Shown piece after piece: positions 8,274-16,128 of a stretch of DNA of 64,000 nucleotides. Origin of the DNA: Azoarcus sp. TTM-91. Lineage in GTDB: Bacteria > Pseudomonadota > Gammaproteobacteria > Burkholderiales > Rhodocyclaceae. Under the pieces are notes generated by a model that did not search any database, had not been told where the DNA came from, and saw only the letters and a program-made list of their open reading frames with translations. The DNA is taken from the NCBI RefSeq assembly GCF_012911025.1, contig NZ_WUEI01000005.1, forward strand, positions 1 to 64,000, in the 5' to 3' direction. Numbering within the stretch: the first letter of the stretch is position 1; each line of letters starts with the position of its first letter. The position numbers were made by a program, and so were the translations under genes.

Positions 8274-8707
8274 GCCGGCGCTCCGCGTTCATGGCAGGTG
8301 CAGGCCTCGCCGCGGGCGGCGCCGACCAGCTCCTGCAGGATGCCGCAATCGCGCACCTGCAGATCCTCGTCGCAATGCCGGCGCAGCGCGCTCAGCTGCC
8401 GCTCCAGCGCCTGCAGGCTGATGATGCGGGCACGCACCCGGTCCAGCTGCGCATCCACCAGGCGGTTGATGTCGCCGCAGGCGGCTTCTGGATGGTCGAG
8501 GAAATCGAGCAGGCGGCCGATGTCGGCCAGCGAGATGTCCAGCGCCCGGCAGTGGCGCACGAAGGCCAGCCTCTCCAGGTGGCCGGAGCCGTAGGCGCGG
8601 TAGCCGTTGTCGGCACGCGAGGGCGGCGGCAGCAGGCCGGCCTTCTCGTAGTAGCGGATGGTTTCCACCTCCACGCCGGTGGCGCGAGAGAGTTCGCCGA
8701 TGCGCAT
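8270..8707 (-). CDS. MerR-family Cd(II)/Pb(II)-responsive regulator (CadR/PbrR type)
   Basis: A 145-residue MerR-family activator. The N-terminal winged helix is MRIGELSRATGVEVETIRYYEKAGLL, followed by a dimerisation helix. Its cysteines C77, C112 and C121 match the metal-ligand pattern of PbrR/CadR (one Cys in the hinge, two in the loop after the long helix), and the tail adds CTCH (136-139). It would bind the dyad between the -35 and -10 of the divergent transporter promoter and activate it when Cd, Pb or a similar soft metal binds. It is coupled by ATGA to the downstream cupin gene. The metal specificity is inferred from cysteine positions only. Confidence 0.9.
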   Translation of the reverse strand: MRIGELSRATGVEVETIRYYEKAGLLPPPSRADNGYRAYGSGHLERLAFVRHCRALDISLADIGRLLDFLDHPEAACGDINRLVDAQLDRVRARIISLQALERQLSALRRHCDEDLQVRDCGILQELVGAARGEACTCHERGAPA

Positions 8708-8753
8708 TGCGGTCTCCAGAATCCGGACAGATCGATGTTCCGACTATAGGTGC

Positions 8754-8784
8754 TTGACCCTGGAGTGGCTACAAGGTTTGCAAT
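8754..8784 (+). promoter_or_regulatory. MerR-type promoter/operator with long spacer
   Basis: TTGACC (8754-8759) and TGCAAT (8779-8784) are separated by 19 bp, the over-long spacer typical of MerR-controlled promoters. The spacer holds an imperfect dyad, ACCCTggagtggctacAAGGT, close to the classical CadR/PbrR operator. Transcription would start near 8791, which rules out start codons of the transporter gene upstream of that and supports 8816. Confidence 0.8.
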
Positions 8785-8815
8785 GGCCCCATCGCCTTTC
8801 CTCTCGGAGCCTGCC

Positions 8816-9484
8816 ATGGCCTGCTGCAGCGGCAACTGCGCTTCTTCCTCCTCTCCGCCCGCCAACCCGCGCTATCGCCGGGTGCTATGGATCGCCCTGA
8901 TATTGAACGCGGCGATGTTCTTCGTCGAAATCGCCGGCGGCATGCGCTCCGGCTCGGTCTCGCTGCTGGCGGACGCGGTGGACTTCGCCGGCGACGCCGC
9001 CAACTACGGCCTCTCGCTGGCAGTGCTGGGCATGGGGCTGATGTGGCGCGCCCGCGCCGCGCTGGTGAAGGGTCTGACCATGGGCGCCTACGGCGTGCTG
9101 GTGCTGGGCAAGACGGCCTGGAACCTGGCCGCCGGCGACGTTCCGGAGCCCTACACGATGGGCGCGGTAGCCATCCTGGCGCTGGCGGTGAACCTGGCGG
9201 TGGCGGTGATGCTCTACGCCTGGCGCGAGGGCGACGCCAACATGCGCTCGGTGTGGCTGTGCAGCCGTAACGACGCCATCAGCAACCTGGCGGTGGCCGC
9301 CGCCGCGCTGGGCGTGTTCGGCACCAGCCAGGCCTGGCCGGACCTGCTGGTCGCCGCCATCATGGCCGGGCTGGCGCTCACCGCCGCGGTGGTAGTGGTG
9401 CGGCAGGCGCGGCAGGAGCTGGCCTCGCTGGAGACGGCGCCGCCGGCGGGCACGGCACAGCTGCTCAAGTCGCGGCAGGGCTGA
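8816..9484 (+). CDS. CDF-related cation efflux protein with altered metal site
   Basis: A 222-residue inner-membrane protein with about six hydrophobic segments, related to cation diffusion facilitators (metal out, proton in). The start at 8816 is chosen because the MerR-type promoter initiates downstream of the alternative ATGs. The N-terminus MACCSGNCAS carries a CC-x3-C cluster that could hand over soft metals. The CDF site is recognisable but changed: LADAVDFAGD (51-60) has Asp where His is usual (D56, D60), and WLCSRND (147-153) has Cys in place of His (C149, D153). There is little C-terminal cytoplasmic domain. Divergent transcription from the CadR/PbrR-type regulator points to Cd/Pb/Zn export. 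Confidence 0.82.
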   Translation: MACCSGNCASSSSPPANPRYRRVLWIALILNAAMFFVEIAGGMRSGSVSLLADAVDFAGDAANYGLSLAVLGMGLMWRARAALVKGLTMGAYGVLVLGKTAWNLAAGDVPEPYTMGAVAILALAVNLAVAVMLYAWREGDANMRSVWLCSRNDAISNLAVAAAALGVFGTSQAWPDLLVAAIMAGLALTAAVVVVRQARQELASLETAPPAGTAQLLKSRQG

Positions 9485-9531
9485 GGGCTGCCGCAGCCTG
9501 CGCGGTCGGGGGCAAGCCGCCCCCGCCAGCC

Positions 9532-12393
9532 TCAGGCCGCCGCAGCCGCAAGCCCGCTCCCCGCCTCGGCCACCATGCGCCGCAGCTCCGGCAGACAGGA
9601 GCCGCAGGCGGTGCCGCACTTCAATTCCTGCTGCAGCCCTTCAAGGCCGGCGCCATCGGCCAAGCAGGCGCGGATGCGGCCTTCGCCGACACCGAAGCAG
9701 TTGCACACCGTGCGCTCGGCCGCCGCCAGCCCCAAGGGCGGCTGCGCCAGCGGTGCGAACAGCCAGCGCCGCAGCGGCGCCAGCGACTCCGCCTGGGCGA
9801 TGGCGGCGGCCAGCCAGCCGAAGGCCTGCACTTCGCCCGCCAGCCGCAATGCGACCAAGGCGTCGCCGGCGACGCGGGCGCGCTTGGCGATGCCGCGGGC
9901 GGCGTCGTCGAAAGTCATCACCTGGGCATCGTCGGCGCGGCAGTCGAAGGCGGCATCCAGTCCGGCGATCACCTCGGCGTCCACCGCCGCCCCGGCGGCG
10001 ATCTCCAGCAGCACCACGTTGCGCTCCCGGCCGGTGAGCGACAGCGCCGCATAGGCGAAGCCGGCAAGCCGCGGCCGCAGGCTTTCCTGCAGCGTGCAGG
10101 CTGCGGCCGGGCTGTCCGCCAGCCTCGCCCAGGCCGCCCGCCACGGCAGCCGGGCCGGCGTGATGGCGACCGCGGCCTGCTTCAGCGCCGGCTGGCGCGA
10201 GGCGGGATCGACCGCCGCCGAGGTCAGCGCGTTGGCGCCCGGCTGGGCGAGGCTGGCGCTGCCCCAGTGCATCGGAATCCAGGCCTGGCCGGCGACAACG
10301 CCGGCGTCTGCCGCCAGCGGGAGCACCAGCTCGCCGCGCCGGTTGGCGATGCGCACCAGCTCACCGGCGCGCAGGCCGCGGCCGGCGATGTCCGCCGGGT
10401 TCAGCGCCACCTCGGCGCGCGGCGCGTGCCCCCACAGCGCGGCGACCTTGCCGGTGCGGCTCATGCCGTGCCAGTGGTCGCGCAGGCGGCCGGTGGTGAG
10501 CACGAAGGGGTGGCGCGCGTCGACTGGCTCCGGCAGCAGCGCATGCGCCGCCGGGAAGCCGATGGGGGCGAAGCGGGCGCGGCCGTCGGCGGTGGCGAAG
10601 CGCTTGTCCTGGAACAACCGTGCCGTTCCCTGCTGCGCGCCGGCGGGGAAAGGCCACTGCTGCGGGCCGTCGCGCTCCAGCAGGGCGTGGGAGAGGCCAC
10701 TCATGTCGCAGTCGCGGCCGGCGCTGAGGCTGGCGTGCTCGGCGAACACCGCCGCTTCATCGCGCCAGTCGAAGGCGGCGGCGTCCCGCTCCAGGCGGGT
10801 GGCGAGGCGGCGGGCGAAGTCGGCCACGATGGCCCAGTCCGTCCGCGCCTCGCCCGGCGGCGGCACCAGCGCGCGCACCCGGCTCACCCGGCGCTCGGAG
10901 TTGGTCACCGTGCCGGATTTCTCGCCCCAGCTCGCCGCCGGCAGCAGCAGGTCGGCGTAGGCGGCGGTCTCGGTGTCGGCGAAGGCTTCCTGCAGCACCA
11001 CGAACTCCGCCTTGGCCAGCGCGGCGCGCACCCGCGCCTGGTCGGGCAGTGACTGGGCGGGGTTGGTGCAGGCGATCCACACCGCCTTGACGCGGCCTGC
11101 GGCCAGCGCCTCGAACAGCTGCACCGCCGCCAGTCCGGACGCGCCCGGCAGCGCCGGGATGTTCCACAGGCGGGCGAGTTCGGCGCGGTCGGCGGCATCG
11201 TCGATGTTACGGTGGCCAGGCAGGATGGTGGCCAGCGCGCCCACCTCGCGCCCGCCCATGGCGTTGGGCTGGCCGGTGAGGGAGAAGGGGCCGGCGCCGG
11301 GGCGGGCGATCTGGCCGCTGGCCAGATGCAGGTGGATCAGCGCGGCGTTGTTGGCGGTGCCGTGGTGCGACTGGTTGAGCCCCTGGCACCACATGGACAG
11401 CGCGGCGCGGGCGCGGCCGAAGCGGCGGGCGGCTTCCACGATCTGCGCCGCCGGCAGGCCGCAGGCGGCGGCGACTTCGCCCGGGGCGTAGCTGCCGAGC
11501 TGCGCCTGCAGCGCCTCGAAGCCGCTGGTGTGGTCGCGGATGAAATCCTGGTCTGCCAGCCCTTCGGCCAGCAGCACGTGCAGCATGGCGTTGTAGAGCA
11601 GCACGTCGCTGCCGGGGGCGATCTGCAGGTGCAGGTCGGCCAGCTCGGCGGTCTCGGTGCGCCGCGGGTCGACCACGGTGAGGCTGAAGTCCGGGTTGGC
11701 GCGGCGGGCATCCTCGATGCGGCGGAACACGATGGGATGTGCCCAGGCGGGATTGGCGCCGGCGATCAGCAGATGGTCGGCGAGGGCGATGTCCTCGTAG
11801 CAGGTGGGCACGCTGTCCGCCCCCAGCGTGGCCTTGTAGCCGGACACCGCGCTGGACATGCACAGCCGCGAGTTGGAGTCGATGTTGTTGGTGCCGACCA
11901 GGGCGCGGGCGAGCTTGTTGAAGACGTAGTAGTCCTCGGTGAGCAGCTGGCCGGAGATGTAGAAGGCGACGGCGTCCGGGCCGTGGCGGCGGATGATGGC
12001 GGCGAAACGCTCTGCGGCGGTGTCCAGCGCCACATCCCAGCCGACGCGGCGGCGAGTGGTGGTAACTGCGGTGGAAACTGCGGTGGAAACTGCAGCGGTA
12101 ACTGCGGTAACACCCGCGGTGGCGCGCGCGCCGCGCAGTTCCGGGTACAGCGCCCGGCCGCCGGGTGCCGCCGCGAGGTGCAGCGTCGAGCCCTTGGTGC
12201 ACAGCCGGCCGAAGTTGGCCGGATGCGCCGGATCGCCCCGCACCGCGGTGATGCGCCCGCCCTCGGCGCTCGCCAGCACGCCGCAACCGGTGCCACAGTA
12301 GCAGCACACGGTGGCCTGCTCGCTGCGCCCGTCCCTGCCCTTCCGGTCCTCACCACCCGCCGGCGCGGCCCGCCCTGCTTCGCTCATGTCCAT
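9532..12393 (-). CDS. nasA: Assimilatory nitrate reductase, catalytic subunit
   Basis: Molybdopterin oxidoreductase of 953 residues that reduces nitrate to nitrite in the cytoplasm. The N-terminal [4Fe-4S] ligands are C30, C33, C37 (CCYCGTGC) and C65. The bis-MGD catalytic and molydopterin-binding domains follow. The C-terminus has a BFD-like [2Fe-2S] domain (VCNCFGVGEG and CGTACGSC), as in Klebsiella-type NasA, which receives electrons from a flavoprotein. The start at 12393 follows an AAAGGA site. A short TAV/STAV tandem repeat (residues about 94-113) is unusual for the family. It is the last gene of the cobA-reductase-nasA operon, 31 bp after the FAD reductase, and is controlled from the sigma-54/ANTAR leader upstream of cobA. 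Confidence 0.95.
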   Translation of the reverse strand: MDMSEAGRAAPAGGEDRKGRDGRSEQATVCCYCGTGCGVLASAEGGRITAVRGDPAHPANFGRLCTKGSTLHLAAAPGGRALYPELRGARATAGVTAVTAAVSTAVSTAVTTTRRRVGWDVALDTAAERFAAIIRRHGPDAVAFYISGQLLTEDYYVFNKLARALVGTNNIDSNSRLCMSSAVSGYKATLGADSVPTCYEDIALADHLLIAGANPAWAHPIVFRRIEDARRANPDFSLTVVDPRRTETAELADLHLQIAPGSDVLLYNAMLHVLLAEGLADQDFIRDHTSGFEALQAQLGSYAPGEVAAACGLPAAQIVEAARRFGRARAALSMWCQGLNQSHHGTANNAALIHLHLASGQIARPGAGPFSLTGQPNAMGGREVGALATILPGHRNIDDAADRAELARLWNIPALPGASGLAAVQLFEALAAGRVKAVWIACTNPAQSLPDQARVRAALAKAEFVVLQEAFADTETAAYADLLLPAASWGEKSGTVTNSERRVSRVRALVPPPGEARTDWAIVADFARRLATRLERDAAAFDWRDEAAVFAEHASLSAGRDCDMSGLSHALLERDGPQQWPFPAGAQQGTARLFQDKRFATADGRARFAPIGFPAAHALLPEPVDARHPFVLTTGRLRDHWHGMSRTGKVAALWGHAPRAEVALNPADIAGRGLRAGELVRIANRRGELVLPLAADAGVVAGQAWIPMHWGSASLAQPGANALTSAAVDPASRQPALKQAAVAITPARLPWRAAWARLADSPAAACTLQESLRPRLAGFAYAALSLTGRERNVVLLEIAAGAAVDAEVIAGLDAAFDCRADDAQVMTFDDAARGIAKRARVAGDALVALRLAGEVQAFGWLAAAIAQAESLAPLRRWLFAPLAQPPLGLAAAERTVCNCFGVGEGRIRACLADGAGLEGLQQELKCGTACGSCLPELRRMVAEAGSGLAAAAA
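12058..12114 (-). repeat. 12-bp imperfect tandem repeat inside nasA
   Basis: About four to five imperfect copies of a 12-bp unit (on the minus strand ACCGCAGTTTCC and variants) encode VTAVTAAVSTAVSTAVTTT, residues about 95-113 of NasA. The repeat lies between the [4Fe-4S] domain and the conserved VGWDVALDTAAERF segment, where other NasA proteins have a short linker. Confidence 0.7.
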
Positions 12394-12424
12394 CGCTGGG
12401 GTTTCCTTTGCATGTCGGAGGCGC

Positions 12425-13702
12425 TCAGGCGCACAGCGCCGTGGTGGCATCGGCCGGGGATGGACCGCGCTGCGATTCGGCGCACTGCTGGCCGAACATC
12501 AGGTGGTCGCGCATCGCGGCAACGCTGCCGCCCTCGCGCACCAGCTGGAAATACCAGGCGCCGTCGGCGGTATCGCCCACCATCACCGCGCCGGCCAGCC
12601 TGCCGTTCTTCAGCACCAGCTTCTTGTAGATGCCGCCGGCGCGGTCGTGCAGCACCACTTCCTCGCAGCCCTCGCCCCCCATGAAATCGCCAGCGGAGAA
12701 CACGTCCACGCCGGTCACCTTGAGCTTGGTGGAGGTCACCGAACCCTGGTAGCGGCCGATGCCGAAGCCGGCCAGATGGTTGGCGCAGACCCTGGCCTGC
12801 TCGAACAGCGGCGCCACCAAACCGTAGGCGACGCCGCGGTGGCTGGCGCATTCGCCCACCGCATAGATGCGCGGGTCGGTCACCGTCTGCAGAGTGTCGC
12901 TGACGACGATGCCGCGCTCGCAGCGCAGCCGCGCGGCCTCTGCCAGTGCAGTGTTGGGGCGGATGCCGGCGGCCATCACCACCAGGTCGGCCGGCAGCTC
13001 GTCGCCATCCTTCAGCCGCAGGCGGGCGACGCGGCCATCGGCGCCGGCAAGCAGTTCGCCGGTGTGGGCGCCCAGGCGGAACTTCAGCCCCCTGGCCTCC
13101 AGCGTGGCCTGCAATAAATCAGCCGCCGGCTGGTCGAGCTGGCGCTCCATGATCCAGCCGCCGATGTGCACCACGCTGACGTCCATGCCGCGCAGCGCCA
13201 GTCCGTTAGCCGCCTCCAGGCCAAGCAGGCCGCCGCCGATGACCACCGCATGGCGATGGTGGCGGGCGGCGGCAATCATCGCCTCGGTGTCGCCGATGTC
13301 GCGGTAGGCGATCACGCCCGGCAGGTCCTTGCCCGGCACCGGCAGCACGAAAGGTGTGGAGCCGGTGGCCAGCAGCAGGCGGTCGTAGGCGGCCTCGACC
13401 ACCTCGCCATCCTTGCTCTCCGCCCGCACCCGACGGCGCGCACGATCTATCGCCGTCACCGTGTAGCCGGCATGCAGCATGACGCCATGCCGGCCGTACC
13501 AGGCCAGGTCGTTGAGCATGATGTCCGGCAGGCTCATCTCTCCGGCCAGCACCGGCGACAGCATGATGCGGTTGTAATTGCCGTGGGGTTCGGCGCCGAA
13601 CACCGTGATGTCGTAGCGCTCCGGGGCGTGCTTGAGCAATTCCTCCAGGGTCTTCACCCCCGCCATACCGTTGCCCACCATGACCAGTCTCTGCCTGCGC
13701 AT
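12425..13702 (-). CDS. FAD/NAD(P)H-dependent reductase for nitrate reductase (NasB/NirB N-terminal type)
   Basis: A 425-residue two-dinucleotide-fold flavoprotein. The FAD motif is RLVMVGNGMAGVKTLEEL at the N-terminus, the NAD(P)H motif is AVVIGGGLLGLEAANGLALRG in the middle, and DPRIYAVGECASHRG is the third conserved FAD contact. The C-terminal 120 residues resemble the NirB/NasC rubredoxin-reductase-like extension (GVDVFSAGDFMGGEGCEEVVLHD). It lacks the siroheme/iron-sulfur sulfite-reductase domains of a full nitrite reductase, so it most likely carries electrons from NAD(P)H to NasA. The start at 13702 follows AAGCAGGGGACGCGCG. It lies between cobA and nasA with gaps of about 31 bp on each side, one operon. 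Confidence 0.85.
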   Translation of the reverse strand: MRRQRLVMVGNGMAGVKTLEELLKHAPERYDITVFGAEPHGNYNRIMLSPVLAGEMSLPDIMLNDLAWYGRHGVMLHAGYTVTAIDRARRRVRAESKDGEVVEAAYDRLLLATGSTPFVLPVPGKDLPGVIAYRDIGDTEAMIAAARHHRHAVVIGGGLLGLEAANGLALRGMDVSVVHIGGWIMERQLDQPAADLLQATLEARGLKFRLGAHTGELLAGADGRVARLRLKDGDELPADLVVMAAGIRPNTALAEAARLRCERGIVVSDTLQTVTDPRIYAVGECASHRGVAYGLVAPLFEQARVCANHLAGFGIGRYQGSVTSTKLKVTGVDVFSAGDFMGGEGCEEVVLHDRAGGIYKKLVLKNGRLAGAVMVGDTADGAWYFQLVREGGSVAAMRDHLMFGQQCAESQRGPSPADATTALCA

Positions 13703-13733
13703 CGCGCGTCCCCTGCTTCCGTTCGCGTCGCGC

Positions 13734-14516
13734 TCAGGCCGCCAGCACGCGCAGCGCGGCACCCAGCTCGGGCTGTGCTTCAGCCAGCGCCTGGGTTTCC
13801 GGCAAAGCCAGCGCGGCCACCGCGCCGACAACGATGATGGCCGGCGAGGCCAGCCCTCCCGCCTGCACCCGCGCCGGCAACTCCGCCAGCGTGGTCTTGA
13901 TATGGCGTTGGCCGGGTAGCGTACCGGAGGCGATGGCGGCGGCCGGCGTGTCCGGCGTCAGGCCGCCGGCTATCAGCCGCGCGCTGATGTTCAACACCCG
14001 GTTGAGGCCCATGTAGATCACCAGCGTGGTGCCACCCTTGGCCAGCGCCGCCCAGTCCGGCTCGCCACAGCCATCGCCAGCAGTACCGGTGACCAGCGTG
14101 ACGCCGTGGGTGTAGGCGCGGTGGGTCACCGGAATGCCGGCCGCTGCCGCCGCGGTGAGCCCGGCGGTGAGCCCCGGCACCACCTCCACTTCCATGCCCA
14201 GCGCTTCCAGGTAAGCCTGCTCCTCGCCGCCGCGGCCGAAGACGAAGGGATCTCCACCTTTCACCCGCACCACCTTCAGCCCCAGCCGGGCGTAGCGCGC
14301 CATCGCGCGGTGGATGAAATCCTGCGGCGTGGAGCGCATGCCGCCACGCTTGCCCACCCGCAGGATGCGCACGCCCGGCCGCCCCAGCGCCAGCACCTCC
14401 TCCGCCACCAGCGCATCCGCCAGCAGCACGTCGGCGGTGGCGACAATCCGTGCCGCGCGCACTGTCAACAGGTCCACGGCTCCCGGACCGGCTCCGACCA
14501 ACGACACCTTGGGCAT
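13734..14516 (-). CDS. cobA: Uroporphyrinogen-III C-methyltransferase (SUMT)
   Basis: A 260-residue SAM-dependent methyltransferase that converts uroporphyrinogen III to precorrin-2, the branch point to siroheme and cobalamin. The N-terminal GAGPGAVDLLTVRA loop, the VVRVKGGDPFVFGRGGEE motif and PVTHRAYTHGVTLVTG are characteristic. There is no fused CysG dehydrogenase/ferrochelatase part. The start at 14516 has a strong GGAGG six bases upstream. As first gene of the nas operon it probably raises siroheme supply for nitrite reductase when nitrate is used. The nitrite reductase itself is not in this window. Confidence 0.93.
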   Translation of the reverse strand: MPKVSLVGAGPGAVDLLTVRAARIVATADVLLADALVAEEVLALGRPGVRILRVGKRGGMRSTPQDFIHRAMARYARLGLKVVRVKGGDPFVFGRGGEEQAYLEALGMEVEVVPGLTAGLTAAAAAGIPVTHRAYTHGVTLVTGTAGDGCGEPDWAALAKGGTTLVIYMGLNRVLNISARLIAGGLTPDTPAAAIASGTLPGQRHIKTTLAELPARVQAGGLASPAIIVVGAVAALALPETQALAEAQPELGAALRVLAA

Positions 14517-14549
14517 GCTTGCCTCCTGCAACTGAACTCCGACCAGCAA

Positions 14550-14664
14550 TGAAAAACGGCGCCACGTCGCACCCCGGATATCCATCCGGAATGAGACGGA
14601 CGCCGTTGTCCGTATTCTTTACAGCAGAAACCGCCGCCTCGTTGCGCCAGCCCTGGTGCTGCAT
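14550..14664 (-). promoter_or_regulatory. ANTAR-type antitermination leader of the cobA-nas operon
   Basis: On the minus strand, hairpin P1 (14651-14630) has loop AACGAG on a stem with one G-G mismatch. Hairpin P2 (14613-14596) has a perfect 6-bp stem ACGGAC/GTCCGT and loop AACGGC. Both loops have A at position 1 and G at 4, the ANTAR recognition pattern. The 3' part of P2 is also the 5' arm of a terminator (ACGGCG at 14606-14601 with CGCCGT at 14561-14556, inner CCGGAT hairpin, then TTTTT). Formation of P2, stabilised by NasR, would prevent the terminator. It lies 40 bp before the cobA start. Confidence 0.82.
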
Positions 14665-14674
14665 TTGACTTGAT

Positions 14675-14690
14675 AGCAAGTTGGACGCCA
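14675..14690 (-). promoter_or_regulatory. Sigma-54 promoter of the cobA-nas operon
   Basis: Minus-strand TGGCGTCCAACTTGCT matches TGGCAC-N5-TTGCW with GG and GC 10 bp apart. The start point would be near 14664, so the ANTAR hairpins begin about 13 nt into the transcript. Confidence 0.78.
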
Positions 14691-14767
14691 GCTTCGCCAA
14701 AATCAATCAATCATCTGATTTTTAATAACTTTCTACCCAAAAAACTAAGCAACTGCGGAAGGAAACA

Positions 14768-14813
14768 GCACTGCAGCGGTGCATCCAAGGCGCCCCATGC
14801 ACCAAGAATCCTC
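14768..14813 (-). promoter_or_regulatory. NtrC-like enhancer sites of the cobA-nas operon
   Basis: GCACTGCAGCGGTGC (14768-14782) has the NtrC core GCAC-N7-GTGC. A half-site GCAC (14799-14802) begins a second position centred 31 bp further upstream. The centres lie 86 and 117 bp from the -24 element, the same distances as at the nrtA promoter. Direct evidence is the motif only. Confidence 0.6.
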
Positions 14814-15115
14814 AAACATCTGCTGCTCTTGGCTGCCACGAAAGCAGAAAAAAACCCTCCCACCCGGCTCGCCACATCATTCCAACGGGGTAACTGTCGG
14901 GAATTTTTACGAAGTGACCTGAAAAAGCGCTCAGTGACGCCTAATTCTGCCGAAGAAATAAATCAAGCAATTGATTAAAAAGAAAATTTTTCAAACACCC
15001 AGCCCCTAGCACGGTTAATGCTTATACCCGCCGTGAAATGCATCACGTTCGATACAAAAAGGCATGCCGTTCTACCCCAGCGTACAAACCGTCAGTTCTG
15101 CATCGAGGCACATTC

Positions 15116-16009
15116 ATGAAGACCAAGCTTCTCGCATCCCTCAGCATCGGCGCCGCCGCCATGCTCTCCACCGCTCCGGCTCACGCCTTGTTCATCAACG
15201 TGGTGAACGATCCTGATCCCGCCGATACCCTGGTATCCGCGCTGTTCGGCGCGAACAGCGGCATCAACGTGGTTGCCGGCAGCGCCAGCTTCGTCGGCCG
15301 CACCACCGCTGGCTCCGAGCAGTCCGCGACTTATACCAACTTCAATCTGTCGCCCAACTCCGGTCCCGGCGCCACCATCACCAACCCCAACGGCATCCTG
15401 TTGACCACCGGGAACGCCAATCTGCCCACCAGCAACACCACCAACAGCTACTCCAATGCGCTGAGCCAGCCGGGCACCGGCTCCAATGCCCAACTCAGCG
15501 CGCTGTCCGGCCAGACCACCCGCGACCAGAACTACCTGACTTTCCAGTTCACCGTTGAAGCCGGCTTCAACGCCGTTCTGGCCAACTTTGTGTTCGCCAG
15601 CGATGAGTTCCCCACCCAGACGGTGACCGACATCTTCGGTTTCTTCGTCGACGGCATTAACTACGCCTTCTTCCCCGGTGGTGCGCTGGTCTCCAACATT
15701 CCCCAAGCCAACTTCCAGAACAACCCGATCGGCGCCGACGGCTACCCGATCGAGTACAACGGCCTCACCACCAGCTTGCTCGTCCAGGGCCTGCTCGACC
15801 CCACGCTGACCACCCACACGCTGACCATCGCCATCGCCGACACCAGCGATGACATCTACGACAGCGGGGTGTTCATCGGCGGCCTGCGTGCCGGCACCGG
15901 CAGCGGCGGCGGCATCATCAATCCGGTTCCCGAGCCCTCCATCCTCGGTCTGTTGGGCGTCGGCCTCGCCGGCCTGGGCGCGCTGCGCGCCCGTCGTCGC
16001 AAGGGCTGA
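15116..16009 (+). CDS. PEP-CTERM exoprotein with choice-of-anchor L-type domain
   Basis: A 297-residue exported protein. It has a Sec signal peptide (MKTKLLASLSIGAAAMLSTAPAHA, cleaved after about residue 24). The Thr/Asn/Ser-rich beta domain contains FVFASDEFPTQTVTDIFGFFVDG and HTLTIAIADTSDDIYDSGVFI, the pattern of choice-of-anchor L proteins. The C-terminal sorting tag is VPEPSILGLLGVGLAGLGALRARRR: the PEP motif, a hydrophobic helix and an Arg cluster recognised by exosortase. Such proteins are processed by EpsH/XrtA and act in exopolysaccharide-associated surface structures or floc. The start at 15116 has GAGG seven bases upstream. It stands alone between two nitrate operons, behind an unusually AT-rich stretch; exosortase genes are not in the window. 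Confidence 0.9.
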   Translation: MKTKLLASLSIGAAAMLSTAPAHALFINVVNDPDPADTLVSALFGANSGINVVAGSASFVGRTTAGSEQSATYTNFNLSPNSGPGATITNPNGILLTTGNANLPTSNTTNSYSNALSQPGTGSNAQLSALSGQTTRDQNYLTFQFTVEAGFNAVLANFVFASDEFPTQTVTDIFGFFVDGINYAFFPGGALVSNIPQANFQNNPIGADGYPIEYNGLTTSLLVQGLLDPTLTTHTLTIAIADTSDDIYDSGVFIGGLRAGTGSGGGIINPVPEPSILGLLGVGLAGLGALRARRRKG

Positions 16010-16032
16010 GAACTCGGGCTTGCCGGATGAGA

Positions 16033-16067
16033 AACGCCGGATCGCCTGCCAGGCGGTCCGGCGTTTT
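16033..16067 (+). terminator. Intrinsic terminator after the PEP-CTERM gene
   Basis: Inverted repeat AACGCCGGATCGCC / GGCGGTCCGGCGTT around TGCCA, followed by TT. It also faces the convergent nrtD end and may serve both. Confidence 0.82.
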
Positions 16068-16128
16068 CCATTTGGGCCATGCTCCCGCCGGCACCCATCC
16101 CCGGCGAGACAAGACATGCTCGGCTTCG

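Noticed and set aside
14514..14585. Longer cobA starting at 14585
   Set aside because: The extension would run through the leader terminator; the ATG at 14516 has a GGAGG site and begins the conserved domain.
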